Source: Streptomyces sp. SID9727 (lineage in GTDB: Bacteria; Actinomycetota; Actinomycetes; Streptomycetales; Streptomycetaceae). From it: DNA of 45,597 nucleotides. A program made the position numbers and the translations under genes. The stretch is from positions 1 through 45,597 of the forward strand of contig NZ_JAAGNI010000184.1 in NCBI RefSeq assembly GCF_010550605.1. Direction: 5' to 3'. Every line of letters begins with the position of its first letter. Position 1 is the first letter of the stretch. Positions 9,442-17,438 of this stretch are shown here, piece after piece. The notes beneath the pieces were generated by a model. It was not told the origin of the DNA. It saw only the letters and a list, made by a program, of their open reading frames with translations, and did no database searches.

Positions 9442-10016
9442 CATATCCGGGCACAACCACCGCCACACCCAGGGCAATTGAACGGCACACCCCCCAACCC
9501 CCTTGACCCAGCGCCCCGTTCCATGGCCCACTCAGCTGCCACACCTCACCCGCCCCCACCACCACACCGCGTCGCCGCATCCCCGCCAACGTAACGCAAC
9601 GTAATCAACGCCCGGGGTGAAGCCCTCCGCCGCGACGCGACCGGCCCGGCCCCGCAGCCACCGGGCCCCTTCGCCGTGCCCTCGCACCCCCACACCGGAC
9701 CCCCGCCGCGCGACAGCAGCAAGATCGCCTCAAGCCCCTTAGCAGAGCTGCGCGTTCTCACATTGCGGTCACTTCACGGTCCGGTAAAAAGCCGTACATG
9801 TCCACCCAGCCACCTCAAGCCTTGCTCAAGGGCATAACAAGACAGTCACATCCTTGGCCGCCACCACTCCCGACCCCCACCACTGCCCTTAGAGTCACGG
9901 CCAGTCACCGCGCCGCCGGGCGCGTCTGCAAGCACGGCCCTGTACCAACCCAGTACGGCCCGGCGAACGACACGGCACCTCAAGCAGAGGAGGCCGCGCC
10001 AGGGAAAGGACCTTTC
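9442..10016. promoter_or_regulatory. Gene-free region upstream of the liv operon with candidate promoter and repeats
   Basis: No credible gene is seen here. A tandem CAACGTAACG / CAACGTAATC lies at 9587-9606. A possible promoter is TTGCGG (9763-9768), 16 bases, TAAAAA (9785-9790). A 12-base palindrome CCTTGCTCAAGG lies at 9820-9831, downstream of that promoter, and could be an operator. If the promoter is right, livK has a leader of about 220 bases. The promoter and operator are inference only. Confidence 0.4.
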
Positions 10017-11252
10017 GTGCGACACCGTTCTTTGCTCATCCTCACCACAGTGCTCACCACCGGCGCACTGACACTCACCGCCTGCGGGTCGCGCGACGAC
10101 GACAACAAGAGCGACGGCAACAGCGGCGGCAGCTCCAACACGACCGTCGTCATCGGCGTCGACGCGCCGCTCACCGGTGACCTCTCCGCCCTCGGCCTCG
10201 GCATCAAGAACTCCGCCGACCTCGCCGCCAAAACGGCGAACAAGGAGAAGACCGTCCCCGGCGTCACCTTCGAGGTCCAGCCGCTCGACGACCAGGCCCA
10301 GCCCTCCGTCGGCCAGCAGAACGCCACGAAGTTCATCGACAACAAGAAGGTCGTCGGCGTCGTCGGCCCGCTGAACTCCGGCGTCTCCCAGTCGATGCAG
10401 AAGCCCCTCAACGACGCCGGCCTCACCCAGGTCTCCCCCGCCAACACCGGCACCGAGCTGACCCAGGGCGACAACTGGAAGTCCGGCGACAAGAAGCGCC
10501 CCTTCAAGACCTACTTCCGCACCGCCACCACGGACCAGATCCAGGGCGCCTTCGCCGCGAAGTACCTGTACAACAACGCGAAGATCAAGCAGGTCTACCT
10601 CATCGACGACCAGAAGCCCTACGGCGCCGGTCTCGCCGCCTCCTTCAAGGCGACCTTCACCGGCCTCGGCGGCAAGATCGTCGGCTCCGACCACGTCAAC
10701 CCCGACGACCGCGACTTCAACGCCGTCGTCACCAAGGTCAAGAAGTCCGGCGCCAAGGCCGTCTACTACGGCGGCGAGTACCCCGCCGGCGCCCCCCTGA
10801 GCCAGCAGCTCAAGGACAGCGTCAAGATCCCGCTCATGGGCGGCGACGGCATGTACAGCGCCGACTTCATCAAGCTCAACAAGAAGGCCCAGGGCGACAT
10901 CGCCACCTCCGTCGGCAAGCCCGTCGAGAAGCTCGACTCCGCCAAGAAGTTCATCGCGGACTACAAGACCGCCGGCTACAAGGACGCCTACGAGGCTTAC
11001 GGGGGCGGCACCTACGACGCCACCTGGTCCATCATCGAGGCCGTCAAGCTCGCCGTCTCCGAGAACGACGGCAAGCTCCCCGACGACGCCCGCGCCAAGG
11101 TCCTCGACGCCATGAGCAAGGTCAAGTTCGACGGCGTCACCGGCCCCGTCTCCTTCGACGAGTACGGCGACACCACCAACACCATGATGACCGCCTACCA
11201 GGTCGACGGCGGCAAGTGGGTCTCCAAGCTCAGCGAGGCGTACAAGCCGTAA
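10017..11252 (+). CDS. livK: Branched-chain amino acid ABC transporter, substrate-binding lipoprotein
   Basis: 411 residues from the GTG at 10017, chosen because it has GGAAAGGA 7 bases upstream and begins a lipoprotein signal peptide ending in the lipobox LTAC (Cys about 26). A start at 9798 would bury the signal. After a Ser/Gly/Asn linker comes a type I periplasmic-binding fold (TTVVIGVDAPLTGDLSALG; VVGVVGPLNSGVSQSMQKPL; VYLIDDQKPYGAGLAASF). It is anchored outside the membrane and delivers Leu/Ile/Val or a related amino acid to the LivHM channel. It is the first gene of livKHMGF and is followed by a hairpin that may keep it expressed above the rest. Confidence 0.94.
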   Translation: MRHRSLLILTTVLTTGALTLTACGSRDDDNKSDGNSGGSSNTTVVIGVDAPLTGDLSALGLGIKNSADLAAKTANKEKTVPGVTFEVQPLDDQAQPSVGQQNATKFIDNKKVVGVVGPLNSGVSQSMQKPLNDAGLTQVSPANTGTELTQGDNWKSGDKKRPFKTYFRTATTDQIQGAFAAKYLYNNAKIKQVYLIDDQKPYGAGLAASFKATFTGLGGKIVGSDHVNPDDRDFNAVVTKVKKSGAKAVYYGGEYPAGAPLSQQLKDSVKIPLMGGDGMYSADFIKLNKKAQGDIATSVGKPVEKLDSAKKFIADYKTAGYKDAYEAYGGGTYDATWSIIEAVKLAVSENDGKLPDDARAKVLDAMSKVKFDGVTGPVSFDEYGDTTNTMMTAYQVDGGKWVSKLSEAYKP

Positions 11253-11283
11253 CCGCTCCCGGGCACACCCCGACCGACCCCAG

Positions 11284-11318
11284 ACCGCGCGGGAGCGCTA
11301 CGAGCACTCCCGCGCGGT
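11284..11318 (+). terminator. Intra-operon hairpin between livK and livH
   Basis: A 12-bp perfect stem (11284-11295 with 11307-11318, ACCGCGCGGGAG) with an 11-base loop sits in the 99-base livK-livH gap. It is probably a partial terminator or mRNA-stabilising hairpin, a layout known from other binding-protein transport operons where the binding protein is needed in excess. Confidence 0.65.
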
Positions 11319-11351
11319 GCCATATCCGAACCACTCCACGGAGGCCCTGCG

Positions 11352-12281
11352 GTGCACGAACTGCCGCAACAGCTGGCCAATGGACTCATCCTCGGCGCGA
11401 TGTACGGACTCATCGCGATCGGCTACACGATGGTCTACGGAATCATCCAGCTCATCAACTTCGCCCACGGCGAGATCTTCATGATCGGAGGCTTCGGAGC
11501 TCTCACCGTGTACCTCTGGATGCCGGCCGGCTCCAACCTCCTCGCTATCGTCCCCCTCATGATCATCGGCGGCGTCATATGCTCCGTCGCCATCAGCGTC
11601 GCCGCCGAACGCTTCGCCTACCGGCCCCTGCGCAACGCCCCCCGGCTCGCCCCGCTGATCACCGCGATCGGACTCTCCCTCGCACTCCAGCAGGCCATCT
11701 GGAAGTGGTACCCCGACGCCACCAAGGACCACCCCTTCCCCCAGTTCAAGGGCGAAGCCTTCAACATCTTCGGCGCCCACGTCCAGCGCGGTGACCTCTT
11801 CGTCCTCGTCTCCGCCCCCGTCTGCATGATCGCCCTCGGGCTCTTCGTCTCCAAGACCCGCGCCGGCCGCGGCATGCAGGCCACCTCGCAGGACCCCGAC
11901 ACCGCCAAACTCATGGGCATCAACACCGACCGCATCATCGTCATGGCCTTCGCCATCGGTGCCGCGTTCGCCGCCGTCGCCGCCGTCGCCTACGGGCTCA
12001 AGAACGGCCAGATCGGCTTCCGCATGGGCTTCCTCATGGGCCTCAAGGCATTCACCGCCGCCGTCCTCGGCGGCATCGGCAACATCTACGGCGCCATGCT
12101 CGGCGGCGTCGTCCTCGGCGTCGCCGAATCCCTCGCCACCGGCTACATGAGCGACGTACCCGGCATGGACCTCTTCGGCGGCGGCGCCTGGAAGGACGTA
12201 TGGGCCTTCGTCCTCCTCATCGTCGTCCTGCTGCTGCGGCCCCAGGGCCTGCTCGGCGAACGCGTCGCGGACAGGGCGTGA
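11352..12281 (+). CDS. livH: Branched-chain amino acid ABC transporter permease LivH
   Basis: 309 residues, GTG start. The opening segment LANGLILGAMYGLIAIGYTM then INFAHGEIFMIGGF is characteristic of LivH permeases; about eight hydrophobic spans are visible. The cytoplasmic coupling region (QATSQDPDTAKLMGINTDR) contacts the ATPases, and the C-terminus ends in the family's LLRPQGLLGERV. It forms the membrane channel with LivM. Its stop lies 5 bases before the chosen livM start, indicating coupled translation. Confidence 0.95.
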   Translation: MHELPQQLANGLILGAMYGLIAIGYTMVYGIIQLINFAHGEIFMIGGFGALTVYLWMPAGSNLLAIVPLMIIGGVICSVAISVAAERFAYRPLRNAPRLAPLITAIGLSLALQQAIWKWYPDATKDHPFPQFKGEAFNIFGAHVQRGDLFVLVSAPVCMIALGLFVSKTRAGRGMQATSQDPDTAKLMGINTDRIIVMAFAIGAAFAAVAAVAYGLKNGQIGFRMGFLMGLKAFTAAVLGGIGNIYGAMLGGVVLGVAESLATGYMSDVPGMDLFGGGAWKDVWAFVLLIVVLLLRPQGLLGERVADRA

Positions 12282-12286
12282 TACGG

Positions 12287-14065
12287 ATGACCACCGCACT
12301 CCTCCCCATCCCCGCCCCCGCCGCCCGCATCGCCACCCTCACCGGCGCCGCGGCCGCCCTCGCCGGCACCCTGCTCCCCTGGACCTGGACCTCCGAATTC
12401 CCCGGCGACCTCACCGTCACCGGATACCCCGGCGGCCTCCAGGTCCTCACCCTCACCGGCGCGATCCTCACCCTGCTCCTCGCCCTCACCGGCTACGGCA
12501 TCCCCGGACTGCGCTGGCTCACCCCCGCCGGCACCCACAGCCCCGTCCGCCTCGCGGCCCTCGCCACCTTCGGCACCACCGGCTACGCCATGGGCGCCAT
12601 CTCCTACGAACTCGGCGGCGTCGTCAACCTCGAACCGGGAGCCTGGGTCAGCGGCATCGGCGCACTCGTCGCCGTCATCGCCTCCCTCGCCCTCCCCTAC
12701 GACGTCCCACTCCCCGCCGACGGCCCCGCGCCGAACGCCTGGCAGCGCTTCCGCAACAGCCTCGCCGCACCCTCGGCACCCCGCGCCAAGGCCCTCCCGG
12801 CCTGGGCCGAGATCCTCATCATCGCCGTCGCCTTCGGCCTCGCGCTGTACATCTTCACCTACGGGATCGACATCCCCACCGAGGACTCCGAACAGTTCAT
12901 CGGCTTCCTCATCACCGCGGCCTTCGCCTTCACCGCACTCACCCGGGCCGGCCTCATCGCCCGCCTCACCGCGCTGACCGCCAAGCACCGCAACGTCACC
13001 CTCGCCGCGGCCCTCGTCGCCGCACTCTGCTTCCCCTTCACCCAGGACACCGCGGAATACGCCCTCATCGGCGTCAACATCCTCATCTTCGCCACCGTCG
13101 CCCTGGGCCTCAACGTCGTCGTCGGCCTCGCCGGCCTCCTCGACCTCGGCTACGTCGCCTTCCTCGGCGTCGGCGCCTACACCGCCGCCCTGGTCTCCGG
13201 CGCACCCCTCTCCGCGATCGGCGTCAAGTTCCCCTTCTGGGCCGCCGTCCTCACCGGAGCGGTCGTCTCGATGATCTTCGGCGTCCTCATCGGCGCCCCC
13301 ACCCTGCGCCTGCGCGGCGACTACCTCGCCATCGTCACCCTCGGCTTCGGTGAGATCTTCCGCGTCACCGTGAACAACCTCAACGGCAACAGCGGCCCCG
13401 ACCTCACCAACGGCTCCCAGGGCATCCCCAGCATCCCCGACCTCAACCTCTTCGGGATCGACTTCGCCCTCAGCCACGACGTCGGACCCTTCACCCTCAG
13501 CAGGCCGGCCAACTACTACCTGCTGATGCTCGTCGTCACCGCCGTCGTCGTCCTCGTCTTCCGCCGCTCCGGGGAATCCCGCATCGGCCGCGCCTGGGTC
13601 GCCATCCGCGAGGACGAGACCGCCGCCACCGCCATGGGCATCAACGCCTTCCGGCTCAAGCTCCTCGCCTTCGCCCTCGGCGCCACGCTCGCCGGCCTCG
13701 CCGGCACCGTACAGGCACACGTCAACTACACCGTGACCCCCGAGCAGTACCAGTTCGCCGGATCCGTACCCCCGAACTCCGCGTTCCTCCTCGCCGCCGT
13801 CATCCTCGGCGGCATGGGAACCCTCAGCGGACCCTTCGTCGGCGCCGCACTGCTCTACCTCATCCCGGCCAAGCTCCAGTTCATGCAGGACTACCAGCTC
13901 TTCCTCTTCGGAATCGCGCTCGTCCTCCTGATGCGCTTCCGGCCCGAGGGCCTGATCGCCGACCGCAGGAAACAGCTCGAATTCCACGAGACCGACCAGC
14001 TCGACGTGCCCACACCCCGGAAGTCCGACGAAACGGACGCCGGCATCGCCAAGGCGGGGGCGTAA
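12287..14065 (+). CDS. livM: Branched-chain amino acid ABC transporter permease LivM, with long N-terminal membrane extension
   Basis: 592 residues from the ATG at 12287. A GTG at 12278 overlaps the livH stop but sits 1 base from the AGGG ribosome site, whereas the ATG is 10 bases away. The C-terminal half (from about 270) is the LivM permease: GLAGLLDLGYVAFLGVGAYT, LRLRGDYLAIVTLGFGEIFR, RAWVAIREDETAATAMGIN, ending RFRPEGLIADRRK. The N-terminal 260 residues add several hydrophobic spans not found in the roughly 420-residue E. coli protein; their role is unknown. Partner of LivH in the channel. Confidence 0.93.
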   Translation: MTTALLPIPAPAARIATLTGAAAALAGTLLPWTWTSEFPGDLTVTGYPGGLQVLTLTGAILTLLLALTGYGIPGLRWLTPAGTHSPVRLAALATFGTTGYAMGAISYELGGVVNLEPGAWVSGIGALVAVIASLALPYDVPLPADGPAPNAWQRFRNSLAAPSAPRAKALPAWAEILIIAVAFGLALYIFTYGIDIPTEDSEQFIGFLITAAFAFTALTRAGLIARLTALTAKHRNVTLAAALVAALCFPFTQDTAEYALIGVNILIFATVALGLNVVVGLAGLLDLGYVAFLGVGAYTAALVSGAPLSAIGVKFPFWAAVLTGAVVSMIFGVLIGAPTLRLRGDYLAIVTLGFGEIFRVTVNNLNGNSGPDLTNGSQGIPSIPDLNLFGIDFALSHDVGPFTLSRPANYYLLMLVVTAVVVLVFRRSGESRIGRAWVAIREDETAATAMGINAFRLKLLAFALGATLAGLAGTVQAHVNYTVTPEQYQFAGSVPPNSAFLLAAVILGGMGTLSGPFVGAALLYLIPAKLQFMQDYQLFLFGIALVLLMRFRPEGLIADRRKQLEFHETDQLDVPTPRKSDETDAGIAKAGA

Positions 14066-14069
14066 CACC

Positions 14070-14944
<875 letters not shown>

Positions 14945-14948
<4 letters not shown>

Positions 14949-15661
14949 CCGCACTGCTGGAGGTCGAGGACCTCCGCGTCGCCTACGGCAAGATCGAAGC
15001 CGTCAAGGGCATCTCGTTCACCGTCGACACCGGCCAGGTGGTCACCCTCATCGGCACCAACGGCGCCGGCAAGACCACCACCCTGCGCACCCTCTCCGGG
15101 CTGCTCAAACCGCTCAGCGGCCGCATCCTCTTCGAGGGCAAACCGCTCACCAACGTCCCCGCTCACAAGATCGTCTCCCTGGGCCTCGCCCACTCCCCCG
15201 AGGGCCGCCACATCTTCCCCCGGCTGACGATCGCGGAGAACCTCCTCCTCGGCGCGTACCTCCGCAACGACAAGGCGGGCATCGAGAAGGACGTCCAGCG
15301 CGCCTACGACCTCTTCCCCATCCTCGGGGAGCGCCGCAAGCAGGCCGCCGGAACGCTCTCCGGCGGCGAGCAGCAGATGCTCGCCATGGGCAGGGCGATG
15401 ATGTCCCAGCCCAAGCTGCTCATGCTCGACGAGCCCTCCATGGGCCTCTCGCCGATCATGATGCAGAAGATCATGGAGACCATCGTCGAACTCCGCGCCT
15501 CCGGCACGACGATCCTCCTGGTCGAGCAGAACGCCCAGGCCGCGCTGTCGCTGGCCGACCAGGGCCACGTGATGGAGATCGGCAAGATCGTCCTCTCCGG
15601 CACCGGGGCGGACCTCCTCCACGACGAATCCGTCCGCAAGGCGTACCTCGGCGAGGACTGA
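14945..15661 (+). CDS. livF: Branched-chain amino acid ABC transporter ATP-binding protein LivF
   Basis: 238 residues. Walker A is GTNGAGKTT (37-45), the signature LSGGEQQMLAMGRA, Walker B LLMLDEPSMGLSP and H-loop ILLVEQNAQ; all are standard for LivF. It is the last gene of the operon, translationally coupled to livG, and is followed by a perfect palindromic terminator. Confidence 0.96.
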
Positions 15662-15678
15662 GCGCTTACGCGTACGAG

Positions 15679-15708
15679 AAAGGCCCGCGCCACGTGGCGC
15701 GGGCCTTT
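15679..15708. terminator. Bidirectional terminator between livF and the ANTAR regulator gene
   Basis: A perfect 30-base palindrome (AAAGGCCCGCGCCAC and its complement) ends in TTTCTCCTGTTCT on the plus strand and has A residues at the other end, so it can terminate livF and the convergent regulator gene, which ends at 15729. Confidence 0.92.
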
Positions 15709-15728
15709 CTCCTGTTCTACGGTGGCTG

Positions 15729-16379
15729 CTACTCGGCGGCCTTCTTCTTCTCCTCGGCGTCCTCGATCAGGGCCTCCGCGAGCTGCTGCATCGACAGCCG
15801 GCGGTCCATGGACGTCTTCTGGATCCACCGGAACGCCTCCGGCTCGGACAGCCCGTAGTCCGTCTGCAGGATGCTCTTCGCCCGGTCCACCAGCTTCCGC
15901 GTCTCCAGCCGCTGCGCGAGGTCGGCGACCTCGTTCTCCAACGCCTTCAGCTCGGAGAACCGGGACACGGCCATCTCGATCGCCGGAACGACGTCGCTCT
16001 TGCTGAACGGCTTCACGAGGTACGCCATCGCCCCGGCGTCCCGGGCCCGCTCCACGAGGTCGCGCTGCGAGAATGCGGTGAGCATGAGCACCGGCGCGAT
16101 GGACTCCTCCGCGATCTTCTCGGCGGCGGAGATCCCGTCGAGGACCGGCATCTTCACGTCCAGGATGACCAGGTCCGGCTTGTGCTCCCGCGCCAGCTCG
16201 ACGGCCTGCTGCCCGTCCCCGGCCTCGCCGACGACGGAGTAGCCCTCCTCTTCGAGCATCTCCTTGAGGTCGAGGCGGATGAGTGCCTCGTCCTCGGCGA
16301 TGACGACGCGGGTCGTCAGCGGCGGAACGTGCGACTTGTCGTCATCGGCGACGGGCTGGGGCGACTCGGGGGTGGTCAC
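15729..16379 (-). CDS. pdtaR: ANTAR-domain response regulator, PdtaR-like
   Basis: 216 residues from the GTG at 16379 (VTTPESPQPVADDDKS); upstream in-frame codons would run into the tRNA. Receiver domain about 23-140 with acidic pocket AED (29-30), phospho-acceptor Asp74 (LVILDVKMP), Thr101 and Lys123. A coiled-coil region leads to an ANTAR domain (about 147-207: AQRLETRKLVDRAKSILQ, GLSEPEAFRWIQKTSMDRR). ANTAR domains bind paired RNA hairpins and prevent transcription termination. The mycobacterial homologue PdtaR (Rv1626) is activated by the kinase PdtaS; no kinase gene lies in this window. The location between liv genes and pyk, near polA, resembles the mycobacterial arrangement as I recall it. 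Confidence 0.92.
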   Translation of the reverse strand: MTTPESPQPVADDDKSHVPPLTTRVVIAEDEALIRLDLKEMLEEEGYSVVGEAGDGQQAVELAREHKPDLVILDVKMPVLDGISAAEKIAEESIAPVLMLTAFSQRDLVERARDAGAMAYLVKPFSKSDVVPAIEMAVSRFSELKALENEVADLAQRLETRKLVDRAKSILQTDYGLSEPEAFRWIQKTSMDRRLSMQQLAEALIEDAEEKKKAAE

Positions 16380-16474
16380 GGGGCTCCTTGGTCCAGGGCA
16401 GGGACTGCTGCGAAGCAGCCTACCTACCTGCTCTCTGCTTCTGTTACCAGGTACACTGCTGCCCGGGTTACCAA

Positions 16475-16558
16475 GCCGGGTTGGCGCAACTGGTTGACGC
16501 GGAGGTCTCAAACACCTCTGTCCGAAAGGACGTGTGGGTTCGAATCCCATACCCGGCA
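16475..16558 (+). tRNA. tRNA-Leu, anticodon CAA
   Basis: An 84-base cloverleaf. The acceptor stem GCCGGGT pairs with ACCCGGC and the discriminator is A; the anticodon stem GAGGT/ACCTC encloses loop CTCAAAC, giving anticodon CAA (codon UUG). A long variable arm (TGTCCGAAAGGACG) marks a class II leucine tRNA, and the T arm is GTGGG-TTCGAAT-CCCAT. The CCA end is not encoded. This is not the developmental tRNA bldA, whose anticodon is UAA. Confidence 0.95.
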
Positions 16559-16567
16559 CATTTCCGG

Positions 16568-16605
16568 AAAGCGGATGTTCACGTTCTCGTGAACATCCGC
16601 TTTTT
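16568..16605 (+). terminator. Rho-independent terminator after tRNA-Leu
   Basis: A 16-bp perfect stem (16568-16583 with 16588-16603, AAAGCGGATGTTCACG) with loop TTCT is followed by a T run. It starts 10 bases after the tRNA and separates it from the downstream LAGLIDADG gene. Confidence 0.93.
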
Positions 16606-16643
16606 GCTGTGCGCGCCAGGTCCGGATTGCTCATCGTATTCCC

Positions 16644-17432
16644 ATGAACTTCCACGGCACGGAATTACGGCAGAACGCCCTCATCCTTCTGCGCGGCGGC
16701 GCACGCAACGCAGATGTCGCGCGGAAGCTGAACGTGCCCACCGGCACGATCAGCTACTGGAAGCACAAGGACCGGGCCAAGCGCGGCGAGTGTCCGGGCT
16801 CGCACGATCCGACGTGCCACCGGTGCGACGGTGTCGATCTTGAGGAGGCCGCGTACACATACCTCTTGGCCCTCTACCTGGGCGACGGGCACGTCAGCCA
16901 CTATTCACAGCACCGCGTGCCCAGTCTCATGATCACGCTTGACGATTCCTGGCCCGGCATCCAGAACGAGGCTGAAGCTGCCATGCGGAACGTTTTCCCC
17001 GAAAATTCGACGTGCCGCGTCCGAAAGATCGGTTGCCACAACATCAAGGTCTACTCCAAGCACCTTCCGTGCTTGTTCCCTCAGCACGGCCCAGGGCGAA
17101 AGCACGAGCGCGCGATCGTGTTGGAGAGCTGGCAGCAGCACATCGTCGACTCACACCCGTGGGCGTTCGTTCGCGGCCTGATCCATTCCGATGGATGCCG
17201 CATCACCAACTGGACCACCCGGGTCGTCGCAGGCGAGCGCAAGCGGTACGAGTACCCCCGGTACTGGTTCACCAACGTCTCCGACGACATCCGGCAGCTG
17301 TACACCGACACCCTCGACAAGCTCGGCGTCCAGTGGACGCACTGCACACGCGCGGGCAAGGAGTACAACATCTCCGTCGCCCGACGGGCGTCCGTGGCCC
17401 TCATGGACGCTCACGTCGGGCCGAAATACTGA
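16644..17432 (+). CDS. Free-standing LAGLIDADG homing-endonuclease-like protein with N-terminal HTH
   Basis: 262 residues. Residues about 9-44 form a helix-turn-helix (GARNADVARKLNVPTGTISY). A Cys-rich stretch CPGSHDPTCHRC (50-61) could bind zinc. Two LAGLIDADG-type helices follow about 100 residues apart: YLLALYLGDGHVS (73-85, acidic Asp81) and FVRGLIHSDGCRI (175-187, Asp183), as expected for a monomeric two-motif nuclease. Codon 8 is the rare TTA (16665-16667), so translation should depend on the bldA tRNA in Streptomyces. No clear Shine-Dalgarno sequence precedes the ATG. Base composition is slightly lower in GC than the neighbours, consistent with a mobile origin. It lies 85 bases after a tRNA-Leu and its end nearly touches pyk. 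A role as a transcription regulator derived from such a nuclease is the alternative. Confidence 0.75.
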   Translation: MNFHGTELRQNALILLRGGARNADVARKLNVPTGTISYWKHKDRAKRGECPGSHDPTCHRCDGVDLEEAAYTYLLALYLGDGHVSHYSQHRVPSLMITLDDSWPGIQNEAEAAMRNVFPENSTCRVRKIGCHNIKVYSKHLPCLFPQHGPGRKHERAIVLESWQQHIVDSHPWAFVRGLIHSDGCRITNWTTRVVAGERKRYEYPRYWFTNVSDDIRQLYTDTLDKLGVQWTHCTRAGKEYNISVARRASVALMDAHVGPKY

Positions 17433-17438
17433 GCCGCC

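Noticed and set aside
9798..10016. N-terminal extension of LivK from an ATG at 9798
   Set aside because: It would place about 73 non-conserved residues before a perfect lipoprotein signal; the GTG at 10017 has a good ribosome site.
16475..16558. tRNA-Leu as the developmental bldA tRNA
   Set aside because: The anticodon loop CTCAAAC gives CAA, which reads UUG; bldA has anticodon UAA.
16540..17438. Integrated element using the tRNA-Leu 3' end as attachment site
   Set aside because: No integrase and no second copy of the tRNA 3' end are seen within the window.
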